This document shows positions 1-9,969 of a stretch of DNA of 64,000 bases, in pieces. The stretch comes from Saturnia japonica (lineage: Eukaryota > Arthropoda > Insecta > Lepidoptera > Saturniidae), in contig CM065325.1 of assembly GCA_033032175.1 (NCBI GenBank), positions 2,198,930-2,262,929 of the forward strand, in the 5' to 3' direction. Numbering within the stretch: position 1 is the first letter of the stretch; each line of letters opens with the position of its first letter. Both the position numbers and the translations under genes were made by a program. The notes under the pieces were generated by a model. The model saw nothing but the letters and a program-made list of their open reading frames with translations, was not told where the DNA came from and searched no databases.

Positions 1-584
1 GGTAAGTCGGCGGCTTGGCGTGGCGGTGGATGAGTATGCGTCATCTTTTCTAGTATCGCGGCGAGCTGTTTAATATCACCGCTCGATTGCGACGGTGATT
101 GCGAACGGGCACGTCGTTCAGGCCTGCGTTCGTCTTGTTGCCGCGCGTTGTTACGGGTACACGGTAATTGTTCCCCCCGTGTAGCTTCGGGCTGTGAGCG
201 GAGCCAGTCATCCACTCGGTGAATACGTTCATCTGGCTCCTCGTTCGTTTGCTCACGTACGTCCTCTGCTTCATCCCGTATCGACGTTAACTCCACGGCG
301 AGGCGTTTCTTTATTAATTCCGCCTCCATACGGAGTTCTTCACGGCGAATTGCGGCTAGTTTCTCTTCCTCTTGTAGCTCGGCGAGGCGTGATCGCATAG
401 TCGCACTCGTCGTCGATCTGTGTGAGCGTGGCGGGGAAATGTGGCCTGTTCTGACGTCAGTGCGAGTAACAGGTACAGAGGGTGTTCCCTCCGGTCGGGG
501 TGTGCCCTCAGCCCTCTGTGTGTCTGGCGATAGCGGCGATTCTTCGAATACTCGGACTGTGTTATTTCTGTTTTGTGATTCCAT
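1..584 (-). CDS. BEL/Pao retrotransposon Gag-Pol, N-terminal part (runs off the left edge)
   Basis: An open reading frame begins at the ATG at 584-582 and stays open for 194 codons to the window edge. The start MESQNRNN is followed by a Pro/Thr-rich stretch. A charged, helix-prone segment comes next (residues about 79-115, with SRLAELQEEEKLAAIRREEL), then an acidic part ending in RVDDWLRSQ. The last complete residues read RQAADL, with the next codon beginning CC. In BEL/Pao polyproteins a charged coiled coil of this kind precedes a segment beginning roughly DLPxFSG, so the frame stops just before the conserved Gag core. It lies downstream of an LTR and leader in the same orientation. The frame has no stops or frameshifts, which suggests a young copy. 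The family call is inference from layout and composition, because the diagnostic protease, RT and integrase lie outside the window. Confidence 0.62.
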   Translation of the reverse strand, partial: MESQNRNNTVRVFEESPLSPDTQRAEGTPRPEGTPSVPVTRTDVRTGHISPPRSHRSTTSATMRSRLAELQEEEKLAAIRREELRMEAELIKKRLAVELTSIRDEAEDVREQTNEEPDERIHRVDDWLRSQPEATRGEQLPCTRNNARQQDERRPERRARSQSPSQSSGDIKQLAAILEKMTHTHPPPRQAADL

Positions 585-746
585 TGCGTCTCCCTGGCTT
601 CTCGTAACAACCATTGATCTGGGTACGCCGTTCATGGATACAGATGTCTTGATAACACGTCGTTTCTTCTTCAAGCGTTGTTGTAGATCGGCGAAATGTT
701 CTGTTCTTTTTTCTTCCGATCCGGCTTCCGAAGGACCAGATAATAT

Positions 747-1114
747 TGTGAATAAAAGACTTCCACAATATTTAATGTGTGCTAAATTAATAGCGCTTGT
801 TTTATTCTTGTTTCTTACAAAGTTACAGTAGTTCGTAGTAACAATGTGGTTTCTTAATAACGTTCTTGACTGTAGTTTGCTTGGTGATTCGCTGCTTGCT
901 GTTGCTGGTGTTGTGGTGTTTCTCGAACTGATCGCCGTACTGCCGCCCTCTCCGCTATATTTAACCTCGCCCTTTGCCTCGCAACCGGTAGTGCGATGGA
1001 TTCCGTGCTGGGCGTCGCTTAGCCAATGAGCGCGCACGCCCTGTGTGCGCGCTCTCGGCAGTACTATGAGTCACCATGCCAGATGTTCCGAGTCTGGCAT
1101 GGTTCATCCTTACA
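747..1114 (-). repeat. 5' LTR of the BEL/Pao element
   Basis: The minus strand reads TGTAAGGATGAACC at 1114 and ends TTTTATTCACA at 747, giving the TG...CA ends of an LTR, about 368 bp. It contains a polyadenylation-type AATAAA (in CAAGAATAAAACAAG) and an AT-rich TTAAATATAG that could serve as a TATA-like element. The second LTR is not visible, so the ends rest on the TG/CA rule and on the leader motif that follows. Confidence 0.55.
1073..1103. repeat. Perfect 11-bp hairpin near the LTR 5' end
   Basis: ACCATGCCAGA and TCTGGCATGGT form a perfect 11-bp inverted repeat around a 9-nt loop (TGTTCCGAG). It lies 12-42 bp inside the LTR start, in the region where U3 integrase or transcription signals would lie. 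Confidence 0.8.
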
Positions 1115-1756
1115 ACTAGTGAAATTTATACATTTAAACTTACAACTAGCTATATTCTTATTCTAATCGTTTTAAAATACACATATTCAGTTCATATTAT
1201 TATATCTATTCCTAACACGTATTATTTCATTTACTTGTTCATTCTATACTATTAGACTATCGTTATTCGCTCGCCCCGCTCGCTGTCCGCAACAATATGT
1301 ATATTAATACATAATAATAATAATTATTATTATTACAATTATTTATGTATGTATATAGTACTAACAGTATCTTTATACTTCAAGATTATATTTTTCCTAC
1401 AATTAAAGTACTTACTTATACCACATCTATATGTGTAAAATTACGTCTTTTTTTTTTTTTTTTCCTTTTTTTTAAATCGCTACAATATTTTTTATACACC
1501 CAGGTATATAGAATGATCGTTTACTAATGTATAACAACTAATATAAAAATGTTAAATAGAAAAAACTCATCAAATAATTATTGTATTCTATGATTAATAA
1601 TAATAAATTATAGGTCAGTAGACTAGGCAATATTATATTAATCAGTTTAAGAAATTCGTAGTCTAGGTACTTACTATGTATTTATAAAATATGTTTTCCC
1701 ATAGGCGATTATTTTGTACCACTCTCTTTCCCTTAAGGTAGGAGGAATAGCATATA
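1115..1756. other. AT-rich spacer with T-tract and AAT/ATT repeats
   Basis: There is no coding signal. It contains an AAT/ATT near-palindromic run around 1308-1335 and a T-tract at about 1447-1468, and no recognised element. Confidence 0.6.
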
Positions 1757-2313
1757 CAGGGTATTAGTAGACCGCTCCCGAAAATGAAGACAGATGATAG
1801 TACTAATGACACCTTTGATGATGGGATGGAAAAAAAATTGATCCTGATAAAAAAATATCATATTATTTAAACTTTTTATTAGCATTATTTACGCTCCATC
1901 GTGTTAGTACAGCTAAATGAAACGATAATTTCATAAAAAATACATTACTTTACTAAAAAAAAAAACCAGCAATGAAACACAAAATCAAAAACAGCTGATG
2001 CTCGGATCAACGAACGCCCGGGCGCAGCGTCAATCTTGCGCTGCACGCAACTAACAATCAAATAAATACTTATTTACAACATTTGTCTAAATAACTAACT
2101 TATCTACTTTGCCACTGTGCTAGTCTTTACCTAGCCACTTTCTTTCGAATTCACCGGTTGAATAAGCCAAGTACCGGGTTCGATTCCCCGCATATGAAAA
2201 AAATACTTGAATGAAATTTTAAAAAGGATAGATGCATGCTTTTTAATCCGTCGTGTAATTATGTTTATTACTCTGATGTATTCAGTTATGTACGATCTAC
2301 TCAGATCAGTTCA
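1757..2313 (+). repeat. Left long terminal inverted repeat
   Basis: It pairs with 4469-5036. Blocks shared in inverted orientation include the outer 50 bp, GCATTATTTACGCTCCATC, TTTACTAAAAAAAAAACCAG, ACTTATCTACTTTGCCACTG, TACCGGGTTCGA and CTGATGTATTCAGTTATGTA. The arms differ by many substitutions and by a GC-rich stretch expanded in the right arm, so they are no longer identical. Confidence 0.85.
2177..2187 (+). other. tRNA B-box-like motif inside the left inverted repeat
   Basis: GGTTCGATTCC matches the RNA polymerase III B-box consensus exactly and is preceded by tRNA/SINE-like sequence (TTGCCACTGTGCTAGT). The mirrored arm carries GGTTCGAAATCC at 4596-4585 on the minus strand. A SINE-like sequence may have been captured in the transposon end. 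Confidence 0.5.
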
Positions 2314-2357
2314 AAAATAAGTTATAAAAAAAAATTGGTATGAAACAGCTTACCGTT

Positions 2358-3485
2358 CTAAATCCTCCGTGGCCTTATGAGATGCGGCTCAAATTGTGCC
2401 CCATTCATTTCGAGGCAGATTTGAGCTCGGCGTTGCGTCTCCTTATGCATTCGGGGCATCATCGTGGGGTCTTCGACACAGTCCGCACGTAGTTTGTCGA
2501 AAACATTCACGATCCCTTGGCGCATTTCGTTAGCACTATCACACTCACGATTAAAAACCCTTTCTTTCACATACCCCCACAGAAAGAAGTCTAACGGGGT
2601 CAGATCGGGTGACCGAGGTGGCCAAGCGTGTGGTCCTAGTCTGCCGATCCAGCGATCATCAAACAGCTCGGTGAGGCGCTCACGGACGAACCTTGCCACA
2701 TGTGGAGGTGCACCATCATGCTGAAACCATGTGCGGCGATATTCAGTCAATGATAGGTCGTCTAAAATGTCCACTATTTGTTCATTTATAATGTTTAAAT
2801 ATCGCTGTCCGTCAAGTCGCTGTGGCAGAAATACTGGCCCTAGTATGCGATCCTTAAATAAACCTGCCCATACATTAACCGACCATCGGGTTTGGTGCCC
2901 GGTTTGTAGAACTGCGTGCGGGTTCACCTCGGAATACACGTGTGTATTTCTTCGGTTCCACAACCCGTTTCTGGTAAATGTTGACTCGTCCGTCCAGATG
3001 ACGTGTTCAATGAAATCAGGGACACGTTGTTGCTGGTATAATAACCAACGGCAGAAAACTCGCCGGCGGTCGTGACCGCCGTGTACCAAAGCTTGCACTT
3101 TTTGCACTTTGTATGGCCGCATTCGGTTACGCTTTAACACCTTATGAACTGTCCAGTACGACACACTTGTTCCATTCCGACACCTTAACAATTTAGCAAT
3201 ACTTCGTGTACCTAAGTTCGGATACCGGCGAACGACATCTAAAATGCGCTCCTCGGCCTGAACTGCCACTTGACTTCCACCTCCTGCCGCTACTGGAGCA
3301 ATGGGTCGATTTTCCAACACTCGCTGAAATGCTGCTGTTATCAGACGAGAGTCAGCCGGATGTCGAGCTGTCGGGAATCTCTCTCAGTAAATTCGCAATG
3401 CACGCGAAGCATTCCCGCGTGCTTCTTCAAGGCACATTAACATGTTACCGTATTCACGAGCACTATAAACGTACGCGTTAGGCAT
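2358..3485 (-). pseudogene. DD41D mariner-type transposase with one in-frame TGA
   Basis: The frame runs from ATG 3485-3483 (MPNAYVYSAREYG) to the stop at 2360-2358, 375 codons. A single TGA at 3386-3384 replaces residue 34, between ALRIY and ERFPTARHP; CGA to TGA is the simplest explanation. After the stop the frame is continuous. The N-terminal helix-turn-helix segment is followed by the DDE domain: D166 in IWTDESTF, D257 in WFQHDGAPPH and D299 in SPDLTPLDFFLWG. The last two catalytic Asp are separated by 41 residues. It encodes the enzyme that would cut and paste the surrounding element. It is broken as written, although readthrough or an internal start downstream (320 codons still open from 3320) cannot be excluded. 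The listed frames show no other disabling change. Confidence 0.88.
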
Positions 3486-4468
3486 TATTAAAACAGAACA
3501 ATAATAAAAACAACACAAACTTAACAAGATACACAAAATGTAACAATAAAATATTAACAAGAATTTAAATATCAATACGATTGAACGAATATCTGTCGCT
3601 CATGCGCGCATGAAAGTCTGAATGAAACTGTCTCAAAAACTAAAAATACTAAATTGAATAACCAATCCCGCCAAAACAAACCGCTCCTTTGGCGGTGAGC
3701 CGCGGCCGCCGTTGACGGCACTTTGTACATTTCCACAGATCGATAAAGCGTTAGACATTCCCAACTTTTATTTTATAAGCTTAGCTGTTATTTATAAAAA
3801 CTATTTAATCTTTTTATCTCTGATTTTATACAAGAAAATAAAAATGAAATGGTACAGAATAATTTAATAGTTGAAATTAATTGCAATTACGATAGTCAAT
3901 TAATCTATCAGAATGAATTTAAAATAGAATTCTTATACTTTATGTTAACACACTTCCGTTTTTAGTCCGGCCAATACTTTAATTTGAAAACAGGTAGGTA
4001 CTTACAAAAATTACTTGCAAGTTTTATCGTGAACGCCGGCGCCGCCTCTAATTCTTTTATGTCGCTTGCAAATTTAGTACCTACACCAGCAGGCCGCGGC
4101 CGCGGCCGCGTGCCAGTGCTGTGTTGGCGCGCTGGCACGGGGAGAGCGCGGTGACGTGGTGTCACCGCCGGTGTGTGTGTAAAATGAACGACTAAAATGA
4201 GCGAAAGTACGAAAAACCTAAAATGTAGTGCTGTAATAATTCATAATGCATTGTTTTGTACAGAGTTAGATAGAAAAAATGAGGAAAATTTTACGGTGTG
4301 TATTTCTGAATTTTACAAAACAAAACACAGTAGTGACAATAATTAATTTAGTATGTGCAGATTCTACGTCACAAGATTCCTTGTGACATTCCAACTTCGT
4401 CATTGCGTACTTTGGAGGAGAATCGAACCCGGCACTTAGCTATCTCAACGCCTGGCCCAAATCAGTAC
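3486..4468. other. Internal noncoding part of the long-TIR transposon
   Basis: This is AT-rich sequence upstream of the transposase start. It contains a GC-rich patch at 4080-4170 with a GGCCGC repeat and a second B-box-like motif on the minus strand (GGTTCGATTCT, 4429-4419). No open frame resembles a protein. The promoter of the transposase must lie here, but no clear core motif is seen. Confidence 0.55.
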
Positions 4469-5036
4469 TGAACTGATCTGATACATAACTGAATACATCA
4501 GAATACTACTAAACATAGACGATGGATTAAAAATCTTGACTATACCCTTGCTAAAATTTAATTGAAGTATTTTTTTAATTAGTGGGATTTCGAACCCGGT
4601 ACTTTGATCGGATTGAAAGCGGCTAGGTAGACACTAGCACAGTGGCAAAGTAGATAAGTTAGGTGTTTAGACAATATTGTAAATAAGTATTTGTGCGATC
4701 GCCAGCTGCGGGCCGCGCGAGAATGGCACCGCGCCGCGCTCGCGCTGGACTGGCGCCGCGACGCGCCGCGCCAGCGCGTTATTTGACCCGAGCAATCAGC
4801 TGTATTTAATTTGGTGTTCATTGCTGGTTTTTTTTTTAGTAAAGTATTGTATTTTTTTGTAAAATTCTCGTTTCATTAAGTTGTACTAACATGATGGAGC
4901 GTAAATAATGCTAATAAAAAGTTTAAATAACATGATTTTTTTTTAATCAGGATCAATTTTTTTCCGTCCCATCATCAAAGGTGTCATTAGTACTATCGTC
5001 TGTCTTTATTTTCGGGAGCGGTCTACTAATACCCTG
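4469..5036 (-). repeat. Right long terminal inverted repeat
   Basis: This is the inverted partner of 1757-2313. It holds a very GC-rich insert at about 4695-4785 (repeated GCGCCGCG) with no equal in the left arm, which accounts for the small length difference. Confidence 0.85.
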
Positions 5037-5475
5037 TATAGATATCTATGTTTTTTGTATGTTACATATTTATTTTTATTAAGTTAGTATACTATTTATT
5101 TTCTTTTATTTTATTACTATTTTAGATTCTATTTCTTTTAAGTTAACTCATTTAAATTTCTATTTGCACTATCGACAATATTATTATATTTTCTCATAAT
5201 ACCGGTGGTTAGCTGGAAGAAAATGCTTTATGGCATTAAGCTCGCCAGAGTACAGACTAAAAAGTAGACTATATCTTTGGATTCAAAACAAAGCCCCTAA
5301 TATTGTTAAAGAAGCAAGTTTGTGATGTATTAATACTGAAACAGTTGTGAATCAAACAACGTATTGTAGACGACGTTATGTAAACTGCTTTAATGCTTCC
5401 TTGGACATTACAGAATTATTAATACTAGAATTGACACAACATTATTTTTATTGAAAATAGTGAAAGTAATCTATA

Positions 5476-5610
5476 TACTAACTGTGCCCGCGGCTTCGCT
5501 TACGTGGTCTACAGAAGGCCATTTTTTGTAAACAAAATAGAAAAAAAATCTTGATAGGGACACCCTACTCACCTAGCGGTATGAAATATACTATAAGACC
5601 TATTCTCATA
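5476..5610 (-). mobile_element. Helitron 3'-end remnant
   Basis: The plus strand reads CTAACTGTGCCCGCGGCTTC at 5479, the reverse complement of the GCCGCGGGCACAG-CTAG type of end seen at 44602 and 21006. Only the 3' part is recognisable. The rest of 5037-6050 is AT-rich with no supported feature. Confidence 0.5.
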
Positions 5611-6053
5611 CCTAGCAAAATTAACATTAAAAAATTCCAGCTGTTTGTTTTGGAGGAGTGTAACCACAAACACCGTGACACGAGATTTTTGTATACAGGG
5701 TATACCAACAGGTAATTCGACAAATTCCCGTTAGGAGGTGATAGAGGTGACTATTTGCGATAATTTTAACCCCCATATTCATTATGCAAAAGTGAACCAT
5801 TTTTGAGCTATCATGTTTTTTAGCTTTTTCAAAATAAGTCAAAAAAGCAACATCAAAAATTTATGTAAAAAAAATTTCAATTTAAATCTCATTTTTTCCT
5901 CCGATTTATAAAAACGATTAAGCACTGGTTATTTATCAATATTAAAGCAACAATTATCGGACCAAATTTAAAAATGCGAGACGAAAAACTATATTATTTC
6001 AACATTATATTGAGATTTCTTTGGACTAAAATGCCTTTAAAAAAAAAAGTGTT

Positions 6054-6729
6054 ATGAAACTTGGCTTGAAAGGTTTGGCCAAACTGTTCGAAGCTATGAA
6101 TAATACTTTTAAAGATTTCGGACTAAAAATAAATATAACTAAATCTAAAACCCTAAGAGCATCTAAATTTCCATCAGTATATATTCCAATCCAGCTAGAC
6201 AACATCAAAATTGCACACGTTATCAGCTCTAAGTACTTGGGTAACCAAATAACGCATGACTCTAAAAGTTCATTTGCCATAATAGGTTGAATCGCAATAG
6301 CTAAAAAAGCTTTAAACAGAAAGGAACACCTATTCTAATCAAAAATTAAACCAAGTTTAGAAACGGCTCATTAAAACCTACATCTGAAGCATCATGGCTC
6401 TGTATGGCTGTGGAACACGGACGATGAATGAAAGGGACAGAGACAGGTTGATCGCGTTTGAGATGTGGTGTTGGCGGAGGATGGAGAACATTAGTTGGAC
6501 AGCAATGATTACAAAAGAGGAAGTGTTAAGAATGGTTGACGAGGAAAGACTGTGGTTGAAAAATATAGATAACAGAAGAGAAAAGATGATTGGAAACTTG
6601 ATACGGTACCGCATGTTCTTTAAAACAATATTGGAGGGGAAAAAGCGAGGAGAAGTAGAGGAAGACATAGATGTTAAATGTAGATTTGTTCAGTTATTTA
6701 TGCGTGCGAAGATATGTGTGGAAACTTAA
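6054..6729 (+). pseudogene. Non-LTR retrotransposon reverse transcriptase, C-terminal remnant
   Basis: The first frame (6054-6290) gives LNNTFKDFGLKINITKSKT-like sequence, the end of the RT palm/thumb. It continues with in-frame stops (AKKALNRKEHLF) and then, after a frameshift, from about 6394 as MALYGCGTRTMNERDRDRL...FEMWCWRRMENISWT. The block YGC-TWT...DRDRL-AFEMWCWRRMEKI is typical of RTE-like and related LINE proteins abundant in insects. The catalytic FADD part is missing, so the copy is 5'-truncated. At least two stops and one frameshift make it dead. No poly(A) tail or target duplication was found. Confidence 0.8.
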
Positions 6730-7144
6730 TAATAAAACCGGAGTAAATATCTTTTTTACGTTTGTGTCGCTGTAATACAAAGCAACTACATTATTAAGGT
6801 TACGCAAACAAAAATGTCTGAACAACTCTACACTGAAATATTCTTGGAGAGTTTTTGTCATCCCCACTTACAATATTTGTGCAAAACTGTCTGCGGTTGT
6901 ACATAATAATATGTTCCTTGTACAATACGAGAGATATATTCGAATACCTACAAGAGTACGCTGGGTGGTAGGACTCGATTGGGTCAGTCACCATGGAGTG
7001 GCGACCACCAGACACCCGTCATAGTGGTACTGAGTGGTTGTCATGAGAGCGTCTACCAACAATGATCGCCGTTTTTATGGGAATGTAATGTGCTTACCGT
7101 GGTGCTATATTTTGTCGTAAGCCATTAAAATTGTACTGTCTGTA

Positions 7145-7410
7145 TCATGGCAAGTGTTCTGAAGAGCTGTTCAACATAATTAGCTCTTCTCCCTTTCATA
7201 ACAGAACCACACAGTCTTTGCTTCGGAGCTACAACTTTACGGTAACAATCTAAACATTCTATGTATGAACAAAAAGGTATCTACGACACATCTTTGCCGT
7301 ACTGTGAAGCACTGGAACTGTCTCCTACCAGTGTGTCCCCACTTTGCTACAGCCAGGAGTCCTCCAAACATAACTTGAAGAGACACTTACCAGGCCGGCA
7401 TGACAGAGCG
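7145..7410 (+). mobile_element. LINE 3' end remnant (RT C-terminus), copy 1
   Basis: In broken frames it encodes FELISSSPF..., RTTQSLLRS and RHLPGRHDRA, the extreme C-terminus of a CR1/Jockey-like reverse transcriptase. It is similar to 31255-31735 and, inverted, to 39785-40045. Several frameshifts separate the pieces. No 5' portion remains. Confidence 0.65.
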
Positions 7411-7499
7411 ACAAATAAATTTATTTTACAGCATAATATCCTAGTAATCGACATTAAATATAGTAGTAGGTACGTATAAAGTTCACATAAGCTTTCTAT

Positions 7500-7645
7500 A
7501 GCGGCATTAGAGCTGCGTAGGCGCGGGCGCTTTTTAAAGATATAATCGCCCACGCGTGACCTATCTAGAGAGGTACGTGCTATATCTGTGGGTCGGGCTA
7601 ACGATGCGAGACCGCGCCGCGCCGCGCCGGGGCCGAGGTCCGGAC
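7500..7645. other. GC/CpG-rich islet
   Basis: A short CpG-rich stretch with a GCCGCGCCGCGCCG run in AT-rich surroundings. It has no coding frame of note and no recognised transposon similarity. Confidence 0.4.
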
Positions 7646-7839
7646 TAATGTCTTCATTTGTATTCAGATTTACCTACGCGTGTGTATCGTATGTACATGT
7701 AAACAGTGAGTATATATGTGTGTATATATGCTAATTTTCTGCCTGCAGCATGTCCGTTCGCGTAAACTATAAGACTTTTACCGCCTTCTTGATAATAATT
7801 GAATTTATGTGTTATTTTTGTATATATATATATATATCT

Positions 7840-8160
7840 TCTATACATATTATAAAAGTAAACATATCTCTGTCTGTCAGTCCGTTAATGTTCTTTTCAA
7901 GCGAGAACCACTTGTCCGATTTACATTATTTTTATTTAAATTCATAGCTAAGTTATCTGGCCAGGTTATAGGATATATTTTGTTCGATAAAGTAATATAC
8001 GAAAAAAGCAGTGACGACAATTGTGAATAAATTGGAAAAAAAGAAACTTTTGGGGCGCTTAAATGGCTTTTACCCTGAGCAAACCATAAGAGATATATCA
8101 AAATAATGTTCAACTGACGGCATTATGTAGTTCAAGCGACCGGAGTCGCGGGAACACTAG
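7840..8160 (+). mobile_element. Non-autonomous Helitron, 321 bp
   Basis: It begins TCTATACATATTATAAAAGT after a TA microsatellite and ends GGGAACACTAG followed by T, the TC...CTAG|T ends of Helitrons. Its interior GGGCGCTTAAATGGCTT is shared with the Helitron at 48448-48959, and part of it recurs at 11160-11290. It has no Rep/helicase coding capacity. Confidence 0.7.
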
Positions 8161-8304
8161 TTCACTTATAAATGTAAACGGAGAGATATTATTGCCCATA
8201 CAAACTATGCCACACTCTTTCAACCTTAGGGGTTGAATTTTGAGAAGTCACTCCTTTTTTGACTTCATAGGTTAAAAATCTAAAATCCAAAATCTCACTT
8301 AATT

Positions 8305-8560
8305 TTAAGTGACGATATGGTCCAAGATGGTAACACGCTAAGCCTAGTTGGGGAAGTAGTGGTGACATATTTTCATCTTGACGGTGGTAGTTAGCCAGGC
8401 GGGTATTATAAAATGTGCTACTACCATACTATGGTTTCATCACGTTTTCCTTCACCGAAAGCTCAAACTCATTATATGGTTCGAACTTACGTCGATAGAC
8501 TCGGTGCCCGTACCACTGCACTGCCCTTTAACACTTCAAAATCACAAAATTACTGATACA
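8305..8560 (-). mobile_element. tRNA-derived SINE, family A
   Basis: The element reads on the minus strand. The tRNA-like head is at the right (a degenerate B box near 8480-8495) and the tail at the left ends in the inverse of GTGACGATATGGTCCAAGATG. The body contains GGTTTCATCACG and TTCACCGAAAGCTCA (plus strand), shared with the copies at 13965, 25880, 40845 and 47545. At about 255 bp it is near full length. Confidence 0.72.
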
Positions 8561-8649
8561 CGCATCTTAAAAAGAGGTAATCACTGTTGTAATTATGTTC
8601 TTATTTCTCTGTTTACCCCGTAGTAGATATATATCTACTATATAAAATA

Positions 8650-8853
8650 TAATACATATATACTATATAAAATACCGTTCGCATCGTTGTTCACGCTTCA
8701 CTCAAAAGTTACTGGGTGGATTTTGATTTTTTTTTTTTTTGCTTTACCTAGTAGATATTTTGTCATTCTTATATTAAAAAAAATATCACGATATCTTCAT
8801 TCAATAAAAATTTCTTCTGTCTTTAACGCGAGCTGAGCCGCGGGCACAGCTTG
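8650..8853 (+). mobile_element. Helitron-like remnant
   Basis: Its 3' end GAGCCGCGGGCACAGCTTG|T is one base from the canonical CACAGCTAG|T. The 5' half (ACTATATAAAATACCGTTCG, then GTTCACGCTTCACTC) resembles Lepidopteran Helitron starts. A similar interior recurs at 63790-63875. From 8854 to 9280 the DNA is AT-rich with nothing recognised. Confidence 0.5.
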
Positions 8854-9280
8854 TACAACATAAAGCGTTATACAATATATTACTAAACTTATATTTATTA
8901 CTAAGTTGTTATAATATATTACTAAAATTAAAGTCTGATTCAAAATGCCTATTGTAGACAAGTCAAACAGCCAGACGAGAATGTTTTGATAGCTGTTGTG
9001 TTGCCAGCTTGTAAATTTTTACATTCTGTTTTTAAGAAAAATAAAATATTCAACAGAGTAAATAATGAAAACATATTTATTATGATTAATTATATTTAAA
9101 AAATACTTTGTTAAACATTTGTTACTTTATTTGGATAAAACAATAATTTTGAAGAAATAAGATAATGTTGTAATTGGCCAACCAAGCTAATTTTAATAGA
9201 TTTTTATGAAATTATATGTAGTTTAATAAGTTTAAATAATATATTAAGCTAAGTAACCAGATAACAATATTAACAATTTC

Positions 9281-9289
9281 AACTATTGT
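9281..9289 (+). repeat. Left target-site duplication AACTATTGT
   Basis: It is identical to 10103-10111 and borders the retrotransposon at 9290-10102. Confidence 0.85.
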
Positions 9290-9969
9290 TTTACAGATTC
9301 GAAGAGTGCACTCCAACACTTGGCTCGGTGTTCCTCGCGAGTTCGAGGAACACCGATAGCATACAAGATTTTGCGACTGTTACAAATGTTAAATTCTAAA
9401 AATAAAAATATTATTTTACAGTGGATACCATCCCATATAGGTTTAATAGAAAACGAACAAGTGGATCGATTGGCAAAAGATGCTCTTATTAACGGCATAC
9501 CTTACCAATGTACACCATACTATACTGATCTTCTATATCTCATAAGAAAACAATGTCGTGAAATGTGGAAACAATATTTTGATGAGCGATCAATTAATAA
9601 AGGCATATGGTACAAAACCATGCAGCCAACTTTGTTGCGCTTTACTTGGTTTGATAAATTCAAAATTAGTCGCCCTGAATTAGTAACTGCCTTTCGACTA
9701 CGTTCGGGACAAATTCCATTGAATATTTTTTTATGTTTGATGAAAGTTAGTCCTCTCCTAACTGTGAATTGTGTAATAGTATAGAAGATTCTTATCACAT
9801 AATGGTTGAATGTGTGCGAAACCAACCTGATAGACTAGTACTACAAGATAAAATTAATAATTCATTACGATGTATTGGGGGGCTATGTAATAGCATCCTT
9901 GCTTCTCCAACAACTGAGGAAGCAGGGATGCTTTACAAACTGATAATGGCGGGCATTAGAAACCGTTGA
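9290..9969 (+). pseudogene. LINE RNase H domain and C-terminal zinc-ribbon remnant
   Basis: From 9290 the frame reads FTDSKSALQHLARC, a catalytic strand of retrotransposon RNase H. WIPSHIGLIENEQVDRLAKDA follows, with the conserved SH and N-E-DRLAK elements. A C-terminal region LRSGQIPLN... leads into a frameshift near 9750-9785. The second frame supplies CNSIEDSYHIMVEC, the C-x-x-C...H....C cluster that ends many arthropod LINE proteins, and closes at 9969. The RT and endonuclease parts are absent. RNase H places it in the I/R1/LOA-type group rather than CR1; the clade is inference. It cannot encode a functional protein. Confidence 0.85.

Larger units (their letters stand above)
1..1114 (-). 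mobile_element. BEL/Pao LTR retrotransposon, 5' LTR, leader and gag start
   Basis: Read on the minus strand: an LTR (1114-747), a leader of about 160 bp containing TGGTCCTTCGGAAGCCGGAT, and a gag ATG at 584. The TGGTCCTTCG-type motif just after the LTR is common near the primer-binding region of insect BEL/Pao elements (recalled family knowledge). The rest of the element, including the 3' LTR, is left of the window. Its GC-rich coding part contrasts sharply with the AT-rich flank beyond 1114. Confidence 0.6.
1757..5036 (-). mobile_element. Mariner-superfamily (DD41D) transposon with about 560-bp terminal inverted repeats
   Basis: The outer ends are CAGGGTATTAGTAGACCGCT at 1757 and its reverse complement ending at 5036. 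Each end is flanked by TA (1755-1756 and 5037-5038), the target duplication of the Tc1/mariner superfamily. Inverted similarity continues inward to about 2313 and 4469. The transposase gene lies inside on the minus strand. At 3280 bp it is far longer than a usual mariner of about 1.3 kb, because of the long inverted repeats and about 1 kb of noncoding sequence upstream of the gene. Confidence 0.88.

Noticed and set aside
439..831. 130-codon plus-strand frame
   Set aside because: It is a shadow of the minus-strand BEL/Pao gag and leader.
1110..1150. Direct repeat CTTACAACTAG at 1110 and 1139 as a long target duplication of the LTR element
   Set aside because: Both copies lie at or outside the same end of the LTR, so they cannot flank the insertion; BEL/Pao elements make about 5-bp duplications.
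2464..3075. Plus-strand frames of 86 and 114 codons
   Set aside because: They lie antisense to the DD41D transposase and have no features of their own.
7750..8030. Overlapping frames over the TA microsatellite
   Set aside because: They cross a Helitron boundary and a microsatellite; no protein features.
9290..9296. TTGTTTTACAG before the LINE RNase H frame looks like a splice acceptor, suggesting a domesticated exon
   Set aside because: TTTACAG is coding sequence of the element (F-T-D before SKSAL), and the 9-bp duplication ends exactly at 9289, so 9290 is a simple 5' truncation.
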